A DNA stretch of 64,000 nucleotides from Lichenibacterium ramalinae (GCF_004137085.1 NZ_QYBC01000008.1:1-64000); one strand, 5' to 3'; shown: positions 24,813 to 33,872, counted from the first letter of the stretch. A program made the numbers and translations. Notes: generated by a model not told the origin, from the sequence alone.

Positions 24813-26471
24813 ATGAGTCGTTCCAGCGCCACCAGCAGCGCCGCCGAGTCCCGCGGGCCGAACCGGCACCGGATTCGGCCTGCTCTGGCAGCTGTGGGTT
24901 TCGTGGGCCTGTCCGTCGTATCGGTCGTCTCGCCCACCGGCGCCGGTGCCGAGACGCTGAGCGACGCGCTCGCCAAAGCCTATTTCAACAACCCCAACCT
25001 CAACGCCCAGCGCTCGAATACGCGCGCGGCGGACGAGAACATCCCCATCGCCAATTCGGGCTACATGCCCCACGTCACCGCCTCCGGCGATGTCGGCGCC
25101 CAGTACCAGGACTACAGCAGCCCGGTCGGGGTTTCCTCGGGCGTGAGCTCGACCGGACTCGGCACGTCGACCGGCACCGGCACGGGCATCGGCACGACCG
25201 GGGTCGGTACCAGCACGACCGGAGTCGGCACCAGCACGACCGGCGTCGGCACCAGCACCACCGGCATCGGCACGACCGGTCTCGCCAGCGCGGTCTCGAC
25301 GTCGTCGACCAGCACCGCAGTGTCGGGGTCGAGCGCCAGCAGGATCTCGGACCTATCCGGAACCGTGATCCCGCGCGGCGCCGGCATCACCGTCACGCAG
25401 ACGCTGTTCGACGGCCTGCGCACCACCAACAACATCCGGTCCGCCGAATCCAATGTGTTCGGAAGCCGGGAAACGCTGCGCAACGTGGAACAGAGCGTGC
25501 TGCAGAGCGGCGCCCAGTCCTACATGGACGTGCTGCGCGATACCGCCATCCTCGACCTGCGCAACTCCAACATCAAGGTGCTGGAGGAACAGCTCCGCCA
25601 GACGCAGGACAGGTTCAAGGTCGGCGAGGTGACCCGCACCGACGTCGCCCAGGCCGAGGCCAGCGTCGCCGGCTCGAGGGCCGACTATTTCGCCGCCCAG
25701 TCGCAGCTCCAGAACTCCATCGCGAGCTTCCGCCAGGTCATCGGTGAGCAGCCGACCCGGCTCGAGCCTGCGCGCCCGCTCGACCGCGGCATCCCGCCCT
25801 CGCTCGAGAACGCCATCGCGGTGTCGCAGATCGAGCACCCCTCCATCCAGGCCGCGCTCCATTCCGTCGACGTCGCCGGCCTGCAGGTCAAGATCGCCGA
25901 GGGCGCGCTCTATCCCACGCTGAGCCTCAACGGCTCGGCCCAGCAGCGCTACGACGTCAGCAACGTCGGCAACACCAGCGTTTTCGCGGCCTCCATCGTG
26001 GGCTCGCTGTCGGTGCCGATCTACGAGGGCGGCGCCTCCTACGCGACCATCCGCCAAGCCAAGGAGCAGCTCGGAACGGCCGAATTCCAGGTCGACGTTT
26101 CGCGCGACAACGTCCGGGCCGCCGTGATCTCGTCCTGGGGCCTGCTGGTGTCCTCCAAGGCAGCCGTGCAGGCCGACCAGGCCCAGGTCAATGCCGCCGA
26201 GATCGCCCTCAACGGCACGCGCGAGGAGGCCCGGGTCGGCCAGCGCACGACGCTCGACGTCTTGAACGCGCAGCAGACCCTGCTGAACGCCCGCGTGCAG
26301 CTCGTGGGGGCGCAGCGTGACCGCGTCGTGGCCACCTACGCCATCCTGGCCTCCTGCGGGCGGCTGTCGGCCTCGGGCCTCAACCTGCGGCTCCAGCCCT
26401 ACAACCCGACGGTCCATTTCGACCAGGTCAAGGATAAGTGGTTCGGCCTGCGCACCCCCGACGGCCGCTGA
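24813..26471 (+). CDS. tolC: TolC family outer membrane efflux protein
   Basis: 553 residues from ATG 24813, preceded by GAGG at a good distance; an ATG at 24681 in frame adds 44 unlikely residues. Signal peptide to about residue 50 (VGFVGLSVVSVVSPTGAGA). The body has the duplicated TolC helix/strand layout: ETLSDALAKAYFNNPNLNAQR, ITVTQTLFDG, then the repeat SVPIYEGGASYATIRQAKEQL, and the C-terminal RTTLDVLNAQQTLLNARV. It forms the trimeric outer-membrane exit channel for type I secretion and drug efflux. Unusual: a low-complexity Gly/Thr/Ser/Val insert at about residues 110-176, at a predicted surface-loop position, built from 21-bp tandem repeats. No pump genes are adjacent. Confidence 0.93.
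   Translation: MSRSSATSSAAESRGPNRHRIRPALAAVGFVGLSVVSVVSPTGAGAETLSDALAKAYFNNPNLNAQRSNTRAADENIPIANSGYMPHVTASGDVGAQYQDYSSPVGVSSGVSSTGLGTSTGTGTGIGTTGVGTSTTGVGTSTTGVGTSTTGIGTTGLASAVSTSSTSTAVSGSSASRISDLSGTVIPRGAGITVTQTLFDGLRTTNNIRSAESNVFGSRETLRNVEQSVLQSGAQSYMDVLRDTAILDLRNSNIKVLEEQLRQTQDRFKVGEVTRTDVAQAEASVAGSRADYFAAQSQLQNSIASFRQVIGEQPTRLEPARPLDRGIPPSLENAIAVSQIEHPSIQAALHSVDVAGLQVKIAEGALYPTLSLNGSAQQRYDVSNVGNTSVFAASIVGSLSVPIYEGGASYATIRQAKEQLGTAEFQVDVSRDNVRAAVISSWGLLVSSKAAVQADQAQVNAAEIALNGTREEARVGQRTTLDVLNAQQTLLNARVQLVGAQRDRVVATYAILASCGRLSASGLNLRLQPYNPTVHFDQVKDKWFGLRTPDGR
25200..25262 (+). repeat. 21-bp tandem repeat inside tolC (3 copies)
   Basis: Three consecutive 21-bp units, each coding a GVGTSTT-like heptapeptide (25200-25220, 25221-25241, 25242-25262). 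More degenerate related units flank them from about 25174 to 25277. The copies differ at one or two third-codon positions only. Confidence 0.9.
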
Positions 26472-26630
26472 CACCATCGAACGAGACGCGGTTTGTCCAC
26501 GGAACTTCGGGCGAGGCGGCTTGTTTGCGATCCGTCTCCGACGTATCCGTTAAAGACAGGTTTACGCCGCTTCGGCCGGCGATAGCGACCTGAGTCGAGA
26601 CCCCGTATCGCGTAAGAAGGTCCACAGGCC

Positions 26631-27338
26631 ATGAGTGCTGCCAGCACCTTTTCCCCCGAATCGACCGAGGGCCGACCCGCCGAGCCGTCGATGGAAGACA
26701 TCCTGGCCTCGATCCGTCGCATCATCGCCGACGACCAGAGCCACGGCGGCAAGGCCGCGACGGCCGGCAACGCCGCCCGCCGGGCGGCGCCGGACGCGGA
26801 CCGCGCCGGGGCGTCGCGGGCTCGCTCGCCCTACGACGACGTGCTGGATCTCGCCCGCCTCGTGCCGTCGGCCGACCGCGCCGGCGCCCCGGAGCAGCCG
26901 CACGAGCCGCCCGCCGACGAAACTCAAAGCGATCTGCCAGCGCTGCAACAGGCGGCGGATGACGTCGATTACCGGCAGGTGGAGGACGGCGAGGGCGGCC
27001 GCGCCATGGCCAGCCTGCGGGACCGGATGCCCGAACCGTCGCCGCGCGAGGCGGCGCAGGATGAGGACGACCACATGCTCGATCACCCGGTCCCGGCCCT
27101 CGGCGATGAATCCGAAGGGGATCTCCTGTCGGCTCCGCTCGGCGCCTCCGTGATGTCGGCCTTCGAGACCCTCGCCGCGACGGTGGTGCTGCAGAACACC
27201 CCCATGCTGGAGCGGGTGATGCGCGACCTGTTGCGCCCCATGCTCAAGACATGGCTGGACGACAATCTCCCGGGCCTGGTCGAGCGCCTGGTGCGGGGCG
27301 AGATCGAGCGCGTCGCCCGAGGCACGCACCGAAGCTGA
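26631..27338 (+). CDS. popZ: Polar organizing protein PopZ (DUF2497)
   Basis: 235 residues. The N-terminal helix PSMEDILASIRRIIADD is the conserved PopZ recruitment helix; a disordered, acidic, Pro-rich middle follows; the C-terminal helices VMSAFETLAATVVLQNTPML and MLKTWLDDNLPGLVERLVRGEIERVAR form the oligomerisation domain. PopZ builds the polar scaffold that anchors the chromosome origin and regulatory proteins such as the DivK/PleD circuit, also in this window. The usual downstream valS is not here; instead a strong hairpin follows. Confidence 0.92.
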   Translation: MSAASTFSPESTEGRPAEPSMEDILASIRRIIADDQSHGGKAATAGNAARRAAPDADRAGASRARSPYDDVLDLARLVPSADRAGAPEQPHEPPADETQSDLPALQQAADDVDYRQVEDGEGGRAMASLRDRMPEPSPREAAQDEDDHMLDHPVPALGDESEGDLLSAPLGASVMSAFETLAATVVLQNTPMLERVMRDLLRPMLKTWLDDNLPGLVERLVRGEIERVARGTHRS

Positions 27339-27393
27339 CCGTCGGCGGGCCGGGAAGGCGGGGCCTGACCCGTCTCGCCGGCCAGGCCTCGTT

Positions 27394-27440
27394 CGACACG
27401 ACACAGCCTCCGCGGTCCCCGCGGAGGCTGTGTCGTGTCG
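27394..27440. terminator. Perfect 22-bp inverted repeat, bidirectional terminator-like
   Basis: Two perfectly complementary 22-nt arms (27394-27415 and 27419-27440) around a 3-nt TCC loop, 55 bp after popZ. No T-run follows on either strand, so it may be a transcript-stabilising hairpin or a factor-assisted terminator. Confidence 0.65.
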
Positions 27441-27945
27441 GGCTCCGCCCCCTCGGCGGCCTGGGTGCCAGCTTTCCCGGCCGCCGCGGCGCCTCCACTG
27501 CAGTGTGGCACCGTCGGTCGCCAGCATCGCTGCCGGCAATGTTGAGTCCACATTCATCACATCGCGATGTTCTTTGAGCGTTGCCTGGAGACATCGGTCT
27601 CCGTTGTGATCGTGGCTTTCCGGCAACAATGCAGGATGATCCCAACTCGGCCCGAATGGTGTGGTTCGCACGCCGCTATTCAGCCATAAACCGACCGCTA
27701 CTCTCCCGCATCGTGACACGGTCGCCGCAGCCAGGCGACATGAACGGGAGATGACTGGCCAGCTGGCCGGCGTCTCAAGGCAGCGGGGGTCGGAACAGCG
27801 GCGCGACGGGCGCGCCGCTCCGGCCGGGCGAGGGGACCGGGCAGATGAGGGCATTCCGCACGCTATGCCGACGCGCCCGGGCCGACCGTCGTCCCGCGCT
27901 TTCGCGTCCCTGTCCCGCAAGCCGCCGCGGTTGAGTCCCCCATCC
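27441..27945. other. Intergenic stretch before exoR, nothing recognised
   Basis: About 500 bp without a supported gene. The exoR frame remains open back to 27661, but that extension (95 residues) is Arg/Pro-rich shadow-like sequence without a signal peptide. The first half is relatively AT-richer (around 27580-27720) and probably holds the exoR promoter. Confidence 0.6.
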
Positions 27946-28785
27946 ATGCCGATGTTTCGTCGCGTCGCCTTCCTGCTCCTCGCCGGCCTCGCCATGGGCT
28001 GTGCCGTTCCTGCCTTCGCCTTCGACGGATCGGACGGCCCCCCGCAGGGCGAGTCGCCCCTGGCCCTGTTCAAGAACCCGTCCCAGGCCTTCCGCCAGGG
28101 CATGGACGGCTATCGTTCGGGCAACTTCAAGACATCCGTCGAAGCCTTCGAATATGCCGCCGCCAACGGCAACCCGCTCGCCCGCTGGAAGCTCGGCCGC
28201 ATGTATGCGGTGGGGGATGGCGTGCCGCAGGACGACGACAAGGCCTATCGCTACTTTTCCCAGATCATCAACAACTACGACGAGGACGACGGCGACCGGC
28301 GCGACCTGTCCGTCGTGTCGAACGCCTTCGTGGCGGTCGGCGTCTACAGCCTCAGCGGCCTGCCCAAGACGGGCGTGAAGCCCGATCCGGAGCGCGCGCT
28401 GGAGATGTTCCAGTATGCGGCGCTGAACTTCGGCAATGCCGATGCCCAGTACAACCTGGCGCGCCTCTACCTCGACGGGGCCGACGGCGTCGTCGGCAAG
28501 GACTCGCGGCAGGCCGTGCGTTGGCTGGCGCTGGCGGCCGACAAGGGCCACCTGCAGGCCCAGGCGCTGCTGGGCCACATGCTGTTCAACGGCTTCGAAG
28601 GCATGCCGCCGCAGCGGGCGCGGGGCCTGATGTGGCTGACCATGGCGCGCGACGCGGCCGTGAGCAGCAAGGACCCCAAGGACGCCTGGATCGGCGACCT
28701 CTACGCCAAGGCCGCCGCCGCGGCTTCCGACAGCGACCGCCAGGTGGCGTCCCTGTATCTCGACGAGCACCACAAGCGGAACTGA
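27946..28785 (+). CDS. exoR: ExoR-like Sel1-repeat periplasmic regulator
   Basis: 279 residues from ATG 27946 (or 27952). Signal peptide RRVAFLLLAGLAMGC-AVPAFA. The mature part has Sel1-type repeats: FEYAAANGNPLARWKLGRMYAVGDGV, FQYAALNFGNADAQYNLARLYLDG and LALAADKGHLQAQALLGHMLFNG (each cited in part). This matches ExoR of Sinorhizobium and relatives, the periplasmic inhibitor of the ExoS-ChvI two-component system that controls exopolysaccharide, motility and acid response. No exoS or chvI gene is in the window. An open frame upstream to 27661 is not part of the gene as judged by the signal peptide. Confidence 0.85.
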   Translation: MPMFRRVAFLLLAGLAMGCAVPAFAFDGSDGPPQGESPLALFKNPSQAFRQGMDGYRSGNFKTSVEAFEYAAANGNPLARWKLGRMYAVGDGVPQDDDKAYRYFSQIINNYDEDDGDRRDLSVVSNAFVAVGVYSLSGLPKTGVKPDPERALEMFQYAALNFGNADAQYNLARLYLDGADGVVGKDSRQAVRWLALAADKGHLQAQALLGHMLFNGFEGMPPQRARGLMWLTMARDAAVSSKDPKDAWIGDLYAKAAAAASDSDRQVASLYLDEHHKRN

Positions 28786-28849
28786 CCCGAGGTCCGGCTC
28801 GGCCTGTCGGGCGCCGCCCCGCCGCCGGGCCGGCCCGCGGGCCGGAGCC

Positions 28850-29983
28850 TCAAAACCCGCGGATCCGCCTCTGCGCCGCCGCCACGATGTCCTCGGCCCG
28901 CTCCCGGGACCGCGCGACGGATCGGCCGTCCTCCACCCTCGGCCGGCCGTCCTGGTCCGCGGGCGGGCGCCGCTGGGCGCGGCTCGCCGCCTGCGTCATG
29001 GCGCCGACGAGGCGCAGCGCGGTGCGCCGCGGCAGCCCCTCGACCAGTGCCGTCAGGTTGCGGACCGCCATCACCGAATGGCCGATCGCCGGGCCGCTCA
29101 GGATGAAGACGCGCGCCGCCAGTTCCGGCGAGGCGCCGATGGCGGCCAGGGCCACGGCCAGGGGCTCGCCCCGGGGGTCGTCGATCAGCCGCCAGGCATC
29201 CTCCACCCTGACGTTGAGCGCCACCGCCAGGGCCGTGTCGAAGCCGTCCCGGTCCGGCGCCATGATGGCCCGCTCGACCCGCTCCAGCGCCACCACGTCC
29301 TCGGCCGTCTGCGGCCGCCGGCGTTCGTCCGGGGCGAGATCCTCCCGCCGTGCCGCCAGGAGGATGGCGGCGCGGCGCGCGCTGTCGGCCAGGAGGAAGA
29401 GCGGCGCCTGGGAGGCCGGCGGCAGGCCGTCGCGCTCGAGCAGTGCCCGCCCCAGGGCCTCGTCGTCGCGCGCACGGCGCACCAGATAGGCGAAGGTCCC
29501 GGCCGCGAGCGGCGCCGCGGCGTTCTGGGCCAGGGCCCGCAGAACCTCCGGCTCCGGCCGGCCGGCGAGGCTTTCGACGGTCTCGGGGCGGAGGTCGGGC
29601 CGGCCCGCCACCGCCACCGCCATGGCGGTGGTGCCCCAGTCGGCGGCCTGCGTCAGCGCCCCGGTGCCGACTTCGGCCCGGGCGAGCACCGGCACGGCGA
29701 TGTCGCCGCCTTCGGCGAGGAAGCGCTTCAGGAGCCGGGTCGGCGTGGCGGGGTGGCCCGCCAGGGTTTCGGCCACCGAGCGGCGCACCTCCCCGTCGGC
29801 ATCGTCCAGCAGGCGGCCGATCATGTCGTCGAACTGCAGCAGGTCGCCGGGGGCGTGATGGCTGCGTCGCACGAACATGTCCACCAGCACGCGCAGCAGC
29901 ACCGGGCGGATGTCGACATCCGGCGTGCGGCCGAGACGGACGAGGCGCTCCAAGGATCCGCGCAGATCGTCGTCGTGGTCCAT
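28850..29983 (-). CDS. DUF2336 domain-containing protein
   Basis: 377 residues, soluble, Leu/Ala-rich and helical with HEAT-like repeats (RRSVAETLAGHPATPTRLLKRFL, then PETVESLAGRPEPEVLRALAQN; both cited in part). The layout matches DUF2336, widespread in alphaproteobacteria with unknown function. The C-terminal 30 residues are charged and probably disordered. The gene stands alone, diverging from the small gene at 30180; a REP-like palindrome lies in between. Confidence 0.8.
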   Translation of the reverse strand: MDHDDDLRGSLERLVRLGRTPDVDIRPVLLRVLVDMFVRRSHHAPGDLLQFDDMIGRLLDDADGEVRRSVAETLAGHPATPTRLLKRFLAEGGDIAVPVLARAEVGTGALTQAADWGTTAMAVAVAGRPDLRPETVESLAGRPEPEVLRALAQNAAAPLAAGTFAYLVRRARDDEALGRALLERDGLPPASQAPLFLLADSARRAAILLAARREDLAPDERRRPQTAEDVVALERVERAIMAPDRDGFDTALAVALNVRVEDAWRLIDDPRGEPLAVALAAIGASPELAARVFILSGPAIGHSVMAVRNLTALVEGLPRRTALRLVGAMTQAASRAQRRPPADQDGRPRVEDGRSVARSRERAEDIVAAAQRRIRGF

Positions 29984-30116
29984 AACCGGAACCCCTGAAT
30001 GGATTATTGCTGGCGACTCCCGTTTTACGGTCGGATCGTTGATGCGGTGTTAACCTTCGTCGAGCTTTATCGTCCTCGTAGGCCGGGGCGTGACCCCACG
30101 CGCAGCGCAGGAGCTG

Positions 30117-30145
30117 GAGCGAATTCGCCGGAGGCGAAACTGCTC
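30117..30145 (+). repeat. REP-like 29-nt palindrome, copy A
   Basis: GAGCG and GCTC outer arms enclose an inner TTCGCC / GGCGAA stem with GGA loop. It is the same size as two other intergenic copies at 33918 and 61746 in this window, with changes that keep the pairing. Confidence 0.7.
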
Positions 30146-30179
30146 TCGTGACCGCATCGCTCTCGTCGAGGACAGCCGC

Positions 30180-30383
30180 ATGCAGAACATCCTGAGCCTT
30201 CCCGCCGACCGCAGACGGCCGCAGCGCGTGCTCGGCGTGCCGCGCAACGGCGCCCGCATCCTGTTCTTCACGGGCGTGCGGTACTGCCGCGACGAGCCCG
30301 CCGAAAACTTCGAGCCGTCCGCCGCCTACCGCGTGCCCCCGACCGCGACCTCAGACCGGGCGTTCGACACTGCAGCGCATTGA
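30180..30383 (+). CDS. Small conserved hypothetical protein with ILFFTGVRY motif
   Basis: 67 residues from ATG 30180 (MQNILSLPADRRRPQRVLGV). The segment GARILFFTGVRYCRDE resembles a short motif I associate with small uncharacterised proteins of Hyphomicrobiales; the rest is low in similarity. The frame opens at 30090 with a less likely start. Its last 33 bp overlap the 3' end of the minus-strand gene at 30351. No membrane segment or signal is visible. Function unknown. Confidence 0.55.
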   Translation: MQNILSLPADRRRPQRVLGVPRNGARILFFTGVRYCRDEPAENFEPSAAYRVPPTATSDRAFDTAAH

Positions 30384-30917
30384 GGCGAGCCCTCGCTCGG
30401 CCTCGGCATAGCTGCCGAGCCGCGGCAGGATGTCGAATAGGATGAAACCACGCGCCTCCGGCGCCACCACCCTCACCTCGCGCGTTTGGCCCTCCGCGGT
30501 GTCGCGGGCCTGGGCAGCCTCCCGCTGGCTCGCCGTGAGCAGCACGAAATCCAGCCGGCCGTCGTTCTCGGCCCGGTCGTCGAGCCCGTAGAAGGCGATG
30601 CCCGACCGGCTGTGCAGAGACAGGGCGACGAAGCCCCGCCCATCCACCGCCGCCGACACGCGCAACGGACCCCGGTCGAGGTCGTAGCGGCAGACCGCCG
30701 TGGCGACCGAAGGGTCGCGCCCCGGCAGGGGATCGCCCGGCAGGCCGGCGCGGGGCAGCACCCGCAGGCCGTCGCCGGCCGCGAAGACCGCCAGGCGCGC
30801 ATAGGCGTCCTCCGGGGCGACGCGCGGCAGCAGAAGCAGCGACGCGATGTGGACGACGCCCGCCACCATCACGATGGCGACGAGGATGAGGGCGGCCACG
30901 AGGCTCCTGTGGCTCAT
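30351..30917 (-). CDS. DUF1254-like small membrane-anchored protein
   Basis: 188 residues from ATG 30917, which overlaps the DUF1214 stop as ATGA. A single N-terminal membrane helix (LVAALILVAIVMVAGVVHIASLLLL) precedes a periplasmic domain with AVCRYDLDRGPLRVSAAVDG and FVALSLHSRSGIAFYGLDDR. This is the short partner regularly encoded after DUF1214 proteins in Hyphomicrobiales, often listed as DUF1254. The function of the pair is unknown. The frame opens upstream to 31220 only as a shadow. Confidence 0.7.
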   Translation of the reverse strand: MSHRSLVAALILVAIVMVAGVVHIASLLLLPRVAPEDAYARLAVFAAGDGLRVLPRAGLPGDPLPGRDPSVATAVCRYDLDRGPLRVSAAVDGRGFVALSLHSRSGIAFYGLDDRAENDGRLDFVLLTASQREAAQARDTAEGQTREVRVVAPEARGFILFDILPRLGSYAEAERGLASMRCSVERPV

Positions 30918-31675
30918 CGCGTGGTCCCCCCGTCCGCATTCGCCGCCCCGCCCGTGCAGGACAGGCGGGCGATGGCGGGAAGCGCCGCGGCGGCGGCTTC
31001 CCCGTTGTGGCCGGCCAGCGGCGTGCCGTAGAGCCGGAGCGTCAGGGTGAGCGGCCCGTCTCCCGTCAAGGGCAGCCAGTTGCCGGGCCGGGCAGAGGGC
31101 GCCACCACCACCGCCACGCCCCCGGCCATGTCGCGCAGGACATCGTTCGACGTGAAGGCGGCGCGCTCGGCCGGGTTCGCCAGGGTCGACCCATCCGGGT
31201 CCGTGGCGGTCAGCGTCCACACCCGCGCCGGTGGAAACGCGCCGGAAACGCGGTAGCTGCAGGTCCGCAGCAGGCGATAGCCCGTGTCGTCCGTGGTGGC
31301 CACGAAGGCCAGGCCCTCGCCCGCGACGAGCGGGACGGCGCCGCTCCGCGCCAGTTCGGCCCGCGCATAGGGGTCGATCGCCGCCGTCCCGACCTGGGGC
31401 CGCGCCGTCCAGGCCCCGACCGTGACGGCGCCGGGGTCCCAGCCGCGTGCCAGAACCAGCGCCGTGGCGCAGAGACCCAGGGCCAGCCCCACCGCCATGA
31501 TGGCCAGCACCCCGGCGCCCGGCAGGCCGCCGGCCGTGGCGGCACGGCCGTCCGGAGCGGCCGCGGACGGGTCCTCGACAGGCCGCCGCGACGCGGACGC
31601 GACGGGGCCGGGCCGAAGCGCGGCGCTGCGCCGCGCGTCTGCGGCGCCGGACTCGTGGTTCAGGGCCGACGTCAT
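30914..31675 (-). CDS. DUF1214 domain-containing protein
   Basis: 253 residues from ATG 31675, 4 nt after the PBP stop on the same strand. About 70 variable residues and a membrane helix (AGVLAIMAVGLALGLCATALVLA) precede the DUF1214 domain: DPYARAELARSGAVPL, DDTGYRLLRTCSYRVSG, FTSNDVLRDMAGGVAVVV and RPGNWLPLTGDGPLTLTLRLYGTPL (cited in part). Probably periplasmic and membrane-anchored. It forms an operon with the PBP1A gene upstream and the DUF1254-like gene downstream, which may hint at an envelope role, but nothing more can be said. Confidence 0.82.
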   Translation of the reverse strand: MTSALNHESGAADARRSAALRPGPVASASRRPVEDPSAAAPDGRAATAGGLPGAGVLAIMAVGLALGLCATALVLARGWDPGAVTVGAWTARPQVGTAAIDPYARAELARSGAVPLVAGEGLAFVATTDDTGYRLLRTCSYRVSGAFPPARVWTLTATDPDGSTLANPAERAAFTSNDVLRDMAGGVAVVVAPSARPGNWLPLTGDGPLTLTLRLYGTPLAGHNGEAAAAALPAIARLSCTGGAANADGGTTR

Positions 31676-31679
31676 CGCG

Positions 31680-33872
31680 TCATGGCATCCGGGTGGCGGC
31701 GGCCGTGCCCGGGGCGGCGTTGCCGGCCGCGAAGGCGTCGTCACCGGCCAGCCTCGGCCGGTCGGCGTCCGCCACCAGGGCCGCGATGGCGCCGACGACG
31801 GCGGCAGAGCGCGGCGACAGGGTCGAACGGTTGTTGCCGGCCGGCTGCGTCCCGCCGGCGAGCGGGGCCGCCGCGACCGTGGCGGACTGGCCGGCGGGGC
31901 CGAGGCCGAACGGGAGTCGGGCTTCCACGTTCTGCTGGGCGAACTGCATGACGTCGTGCCAGGTCGCGGCGGGCAGCGTGCCGCCCGTCACCTTCTCCAT
32001 CGGGGCGTAGTCGTCGTTGCCGTACCACACGGCCGCGACGTAATTGCCGGTGAAGCCGCAGAACCAGGCGTCCCGGTAATTGTTGGTCGTGCCGGTCTTG
32101 CCGACCGCGACGGCGTCGTCGAGGCGCGCCGCGCGGCCGGTCCCGTCCGTGACGACGCGGGCCAGCATGGTGTTCAGCGTGGCGACGTCGGCGGCCGGCG
32201 CCACCTGCCGGGGCTGCGGCCCGTCCCGGTCGTGCCGGTAGACGAGGTCGCCGTGGCCGTCCCGGATGTCGACGGCCGCATAGGGCTGGACGCGCTTGCC
32301 GCCGTTGGCGAAGGCCGAATAGGCCGTGGCCATGTCGATGACGGTGACGACGTCGGCGCCGACCGGCAGCGACACCGTGTCGTCGAGCGGCGTGGTGAGG
32401 CCGAGGCTGTGGGCGAGGTCGATGATCTTGGCGCGACCCGCCTTGGGGGAACCGTTGCCGATGGCGATCGACAGCTTCACCGCCACGGTGTTGAGCGAAT
32501 GGGCCAGGGCGGCCCAGAGGGGCAGGGTGCCCATCTGCTCGCCCTCGTAGTTGCGCACGCACCAGGTGCCGATGCACACGGGCGAATCCGTCACCATGGT
32601 GGTGGGCTTGAACCTGCCGGTCTCGATCGCCGCGAGATAGACGAAGGGCTTGAACGATGAGCCGGGCTGGCGCTGCGCCACGGTGGCGCGGTTGAACTGG
32701 CTGGCGCCGTAGTCGCGCCCGCCCACGATGGCCCGCACGGCGCCGTCGGGTTCCATCAGCACCATGGCGCTCTGCTTGGCGTGGTAGCTCGGGCCCTTCT
32801 CGCGCAGCTGGTCCTCGATGACGCTCTCGCTGCGGGCCTGGATGGCGCTGTCGAGCGCCGTCCGCACCGTCAGGACCCGGCTCGAGCCGAGCTTGCCGGC
32901 CTCGGCGAGCCGGCGCACCTCGTCATAGGCATAGTCGAGGTACCAGTCGGGCGCGACCTCGCGGGTGCGGTCCACCGGGGTCGCGGGGTTGCGGCGGGCG
33001 GGGTAGACCTGTCCCTCCGTCATGTAGCCGGCGTCGACGAGGTTCGACAGCACGTCGCCGGCACGGGCCCGGGCCGCCGGCAGGTTGATGTGGGGGGCGT
33101 ATTTCGTCGGGGCCTTGAACAGGCCCGCCAGCATGGCGGCCTCGGCCAGCGACACGTCGCGCACCGACTTGCCGAAGTAGAACTCCGAGGCCGCCTGGAT
33201 GCCGAACGTGCCGCCGCCCATGTAGACCCGGTCGAGGTAGGTCTGCAGGATCTCGTGCTTGCTCATGTGGTGCTCGAGCCAGAGCGCCAGATAGGCCTCG
33301 ATGATCTTGCGCCCGATGGTGCGCTCGTTCGACAGGAACAGGTTCTTGGCGAGCTGCTGGGTCAGCGACGACCCGCCCTGCACCACGCCCGACGCATTGG
33401 CGTTGACCGTCACGGCCCGCAGGGTGCCGATGACGTCGATGCCGAAATGGTCGAAGAAGCGCCGGTCTTCCGTGGCCAGGACGGAATGGATGAGGTAGGG
33501 CGGCATCTGGTCGATCGGCACGCTGTCGTCGTGCAGGATGCCGCGGCGCCCCACGTCGGCGCCGGTGCGGTCGAGGAAGGTGACGGCGAGGTCCTGCTTC
33601 TTCAGCCAGTCCTCGGAAGTGAGGTGGAAGGCCGGGATCGCCAGGGCCAAGGCCACGATGGCGCCGCCGAGCCCCAGCGTCAGCCCTTCGCAGCAGAGCT
33701 CGACGGCCCAGCGGCGCAGGCCGGCGACGCCGAAACGTTCCATGAAGACGGCGTAATCGCCGTAGGCCCGCAGCACGCCGCGGCGGCCCCGGAAGACGGA
33801 GCTGTCGAACCAGGCGTCCAGCGCCAGCATGGCGCGCCGCACCCGCGCCCCGAACCCGTCGCCTCGCTCCAC
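31680..33872 (-). CDS. Class A penicillin-binding protein (PBP1A family)
   Basis: 730 residues from GTG 33872 with AGGAG six bases upstream. One membrane helix (LGLGGAIVALALAIPAF), then the glycosyltransferase domain with SVLATEDRRFFDHFGID, GGSSLTQQLAKNLFL and RKIIEAYLALWLE (lipid II polymerisation), then the transpeptidase domain with the active-site SSFKPFVY (S-x-x-K), SLN in AHSLNTVA, and KTGTTNNYRDAWF. It polymerises and cross-links peptidoglycan at the inner membrane. An open frame back to 34328 is a shadow. The downstream DUF1214/DUF1254-like genes are probably co-transcribed. Confidence 0.93.
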   Translation of the reverse strand: MERGDGFGARVRRAMLALDAWFDSSVFRGRRGVLRAYGDYAVFMERFGVAGLRRWAVELCCEGLTLGLGGAIVALALAIPAFHLTSEDWLKKQDLAVTFLDRTGADVGRRGILHDDSVPIDQMPPYLIHSVLATEDRRFFDHFGIDVIGTLRAVTVNANASGVVQGGSSLTQQLAKNLFLSNERTIGRKIIEAYLALWLEHHMSKHEILQTYLDRVYMGGGTFGIQAASEFYFGKSVRDVSLAEAAMLAGLFKAPTKYAPHINLPAARARAGDVLSNLVDAGYMTEGQVYPARRNPATPVDRTREVAPDWYLDYAYDEVRRLAEAGKLGSSRVLTVRTALDSAIQARSESVIEDQLREKGPSYHAKQSAMVLMEPDGAVRAIVGGRDYGASQFNRATVAQRQPGSSFKPFVYLAAIETGRFKPTTMVTDSPVCIGTWCVRNYEGEQMGTLPLWAALAHSLNTVAVKLSIAIGNGSPKAGRAKIIDLAHSLGLTTPLDDTVSLPVGADVVTVIDMATAYSAFANGGKRVQPYAAVDIRDGHGDLVYRHDRDGPQPRQVAPAADVATLNTMLARVVTDGTGRAARLDDAVAVGKTGTTNNYRDAWFCGFTGNYVAAVWYGNDDYAPMEKVTGGTLPAATWHDVMQFAQQNVEARLPFGLGPAGQSATVAAAPLAGGTQPAGNNRSTLSPRSAAVVGAIAALVADADRPRLAGDDAFAAGNAAPGTAAATRMP

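Noticed and set aside
27661-27945. Longer N-terminus for exoR (start at 27661)
   Set aside because: The additional 95 residues are Arg/Pro-rich, lack family similarity and would bury the signal peptide.
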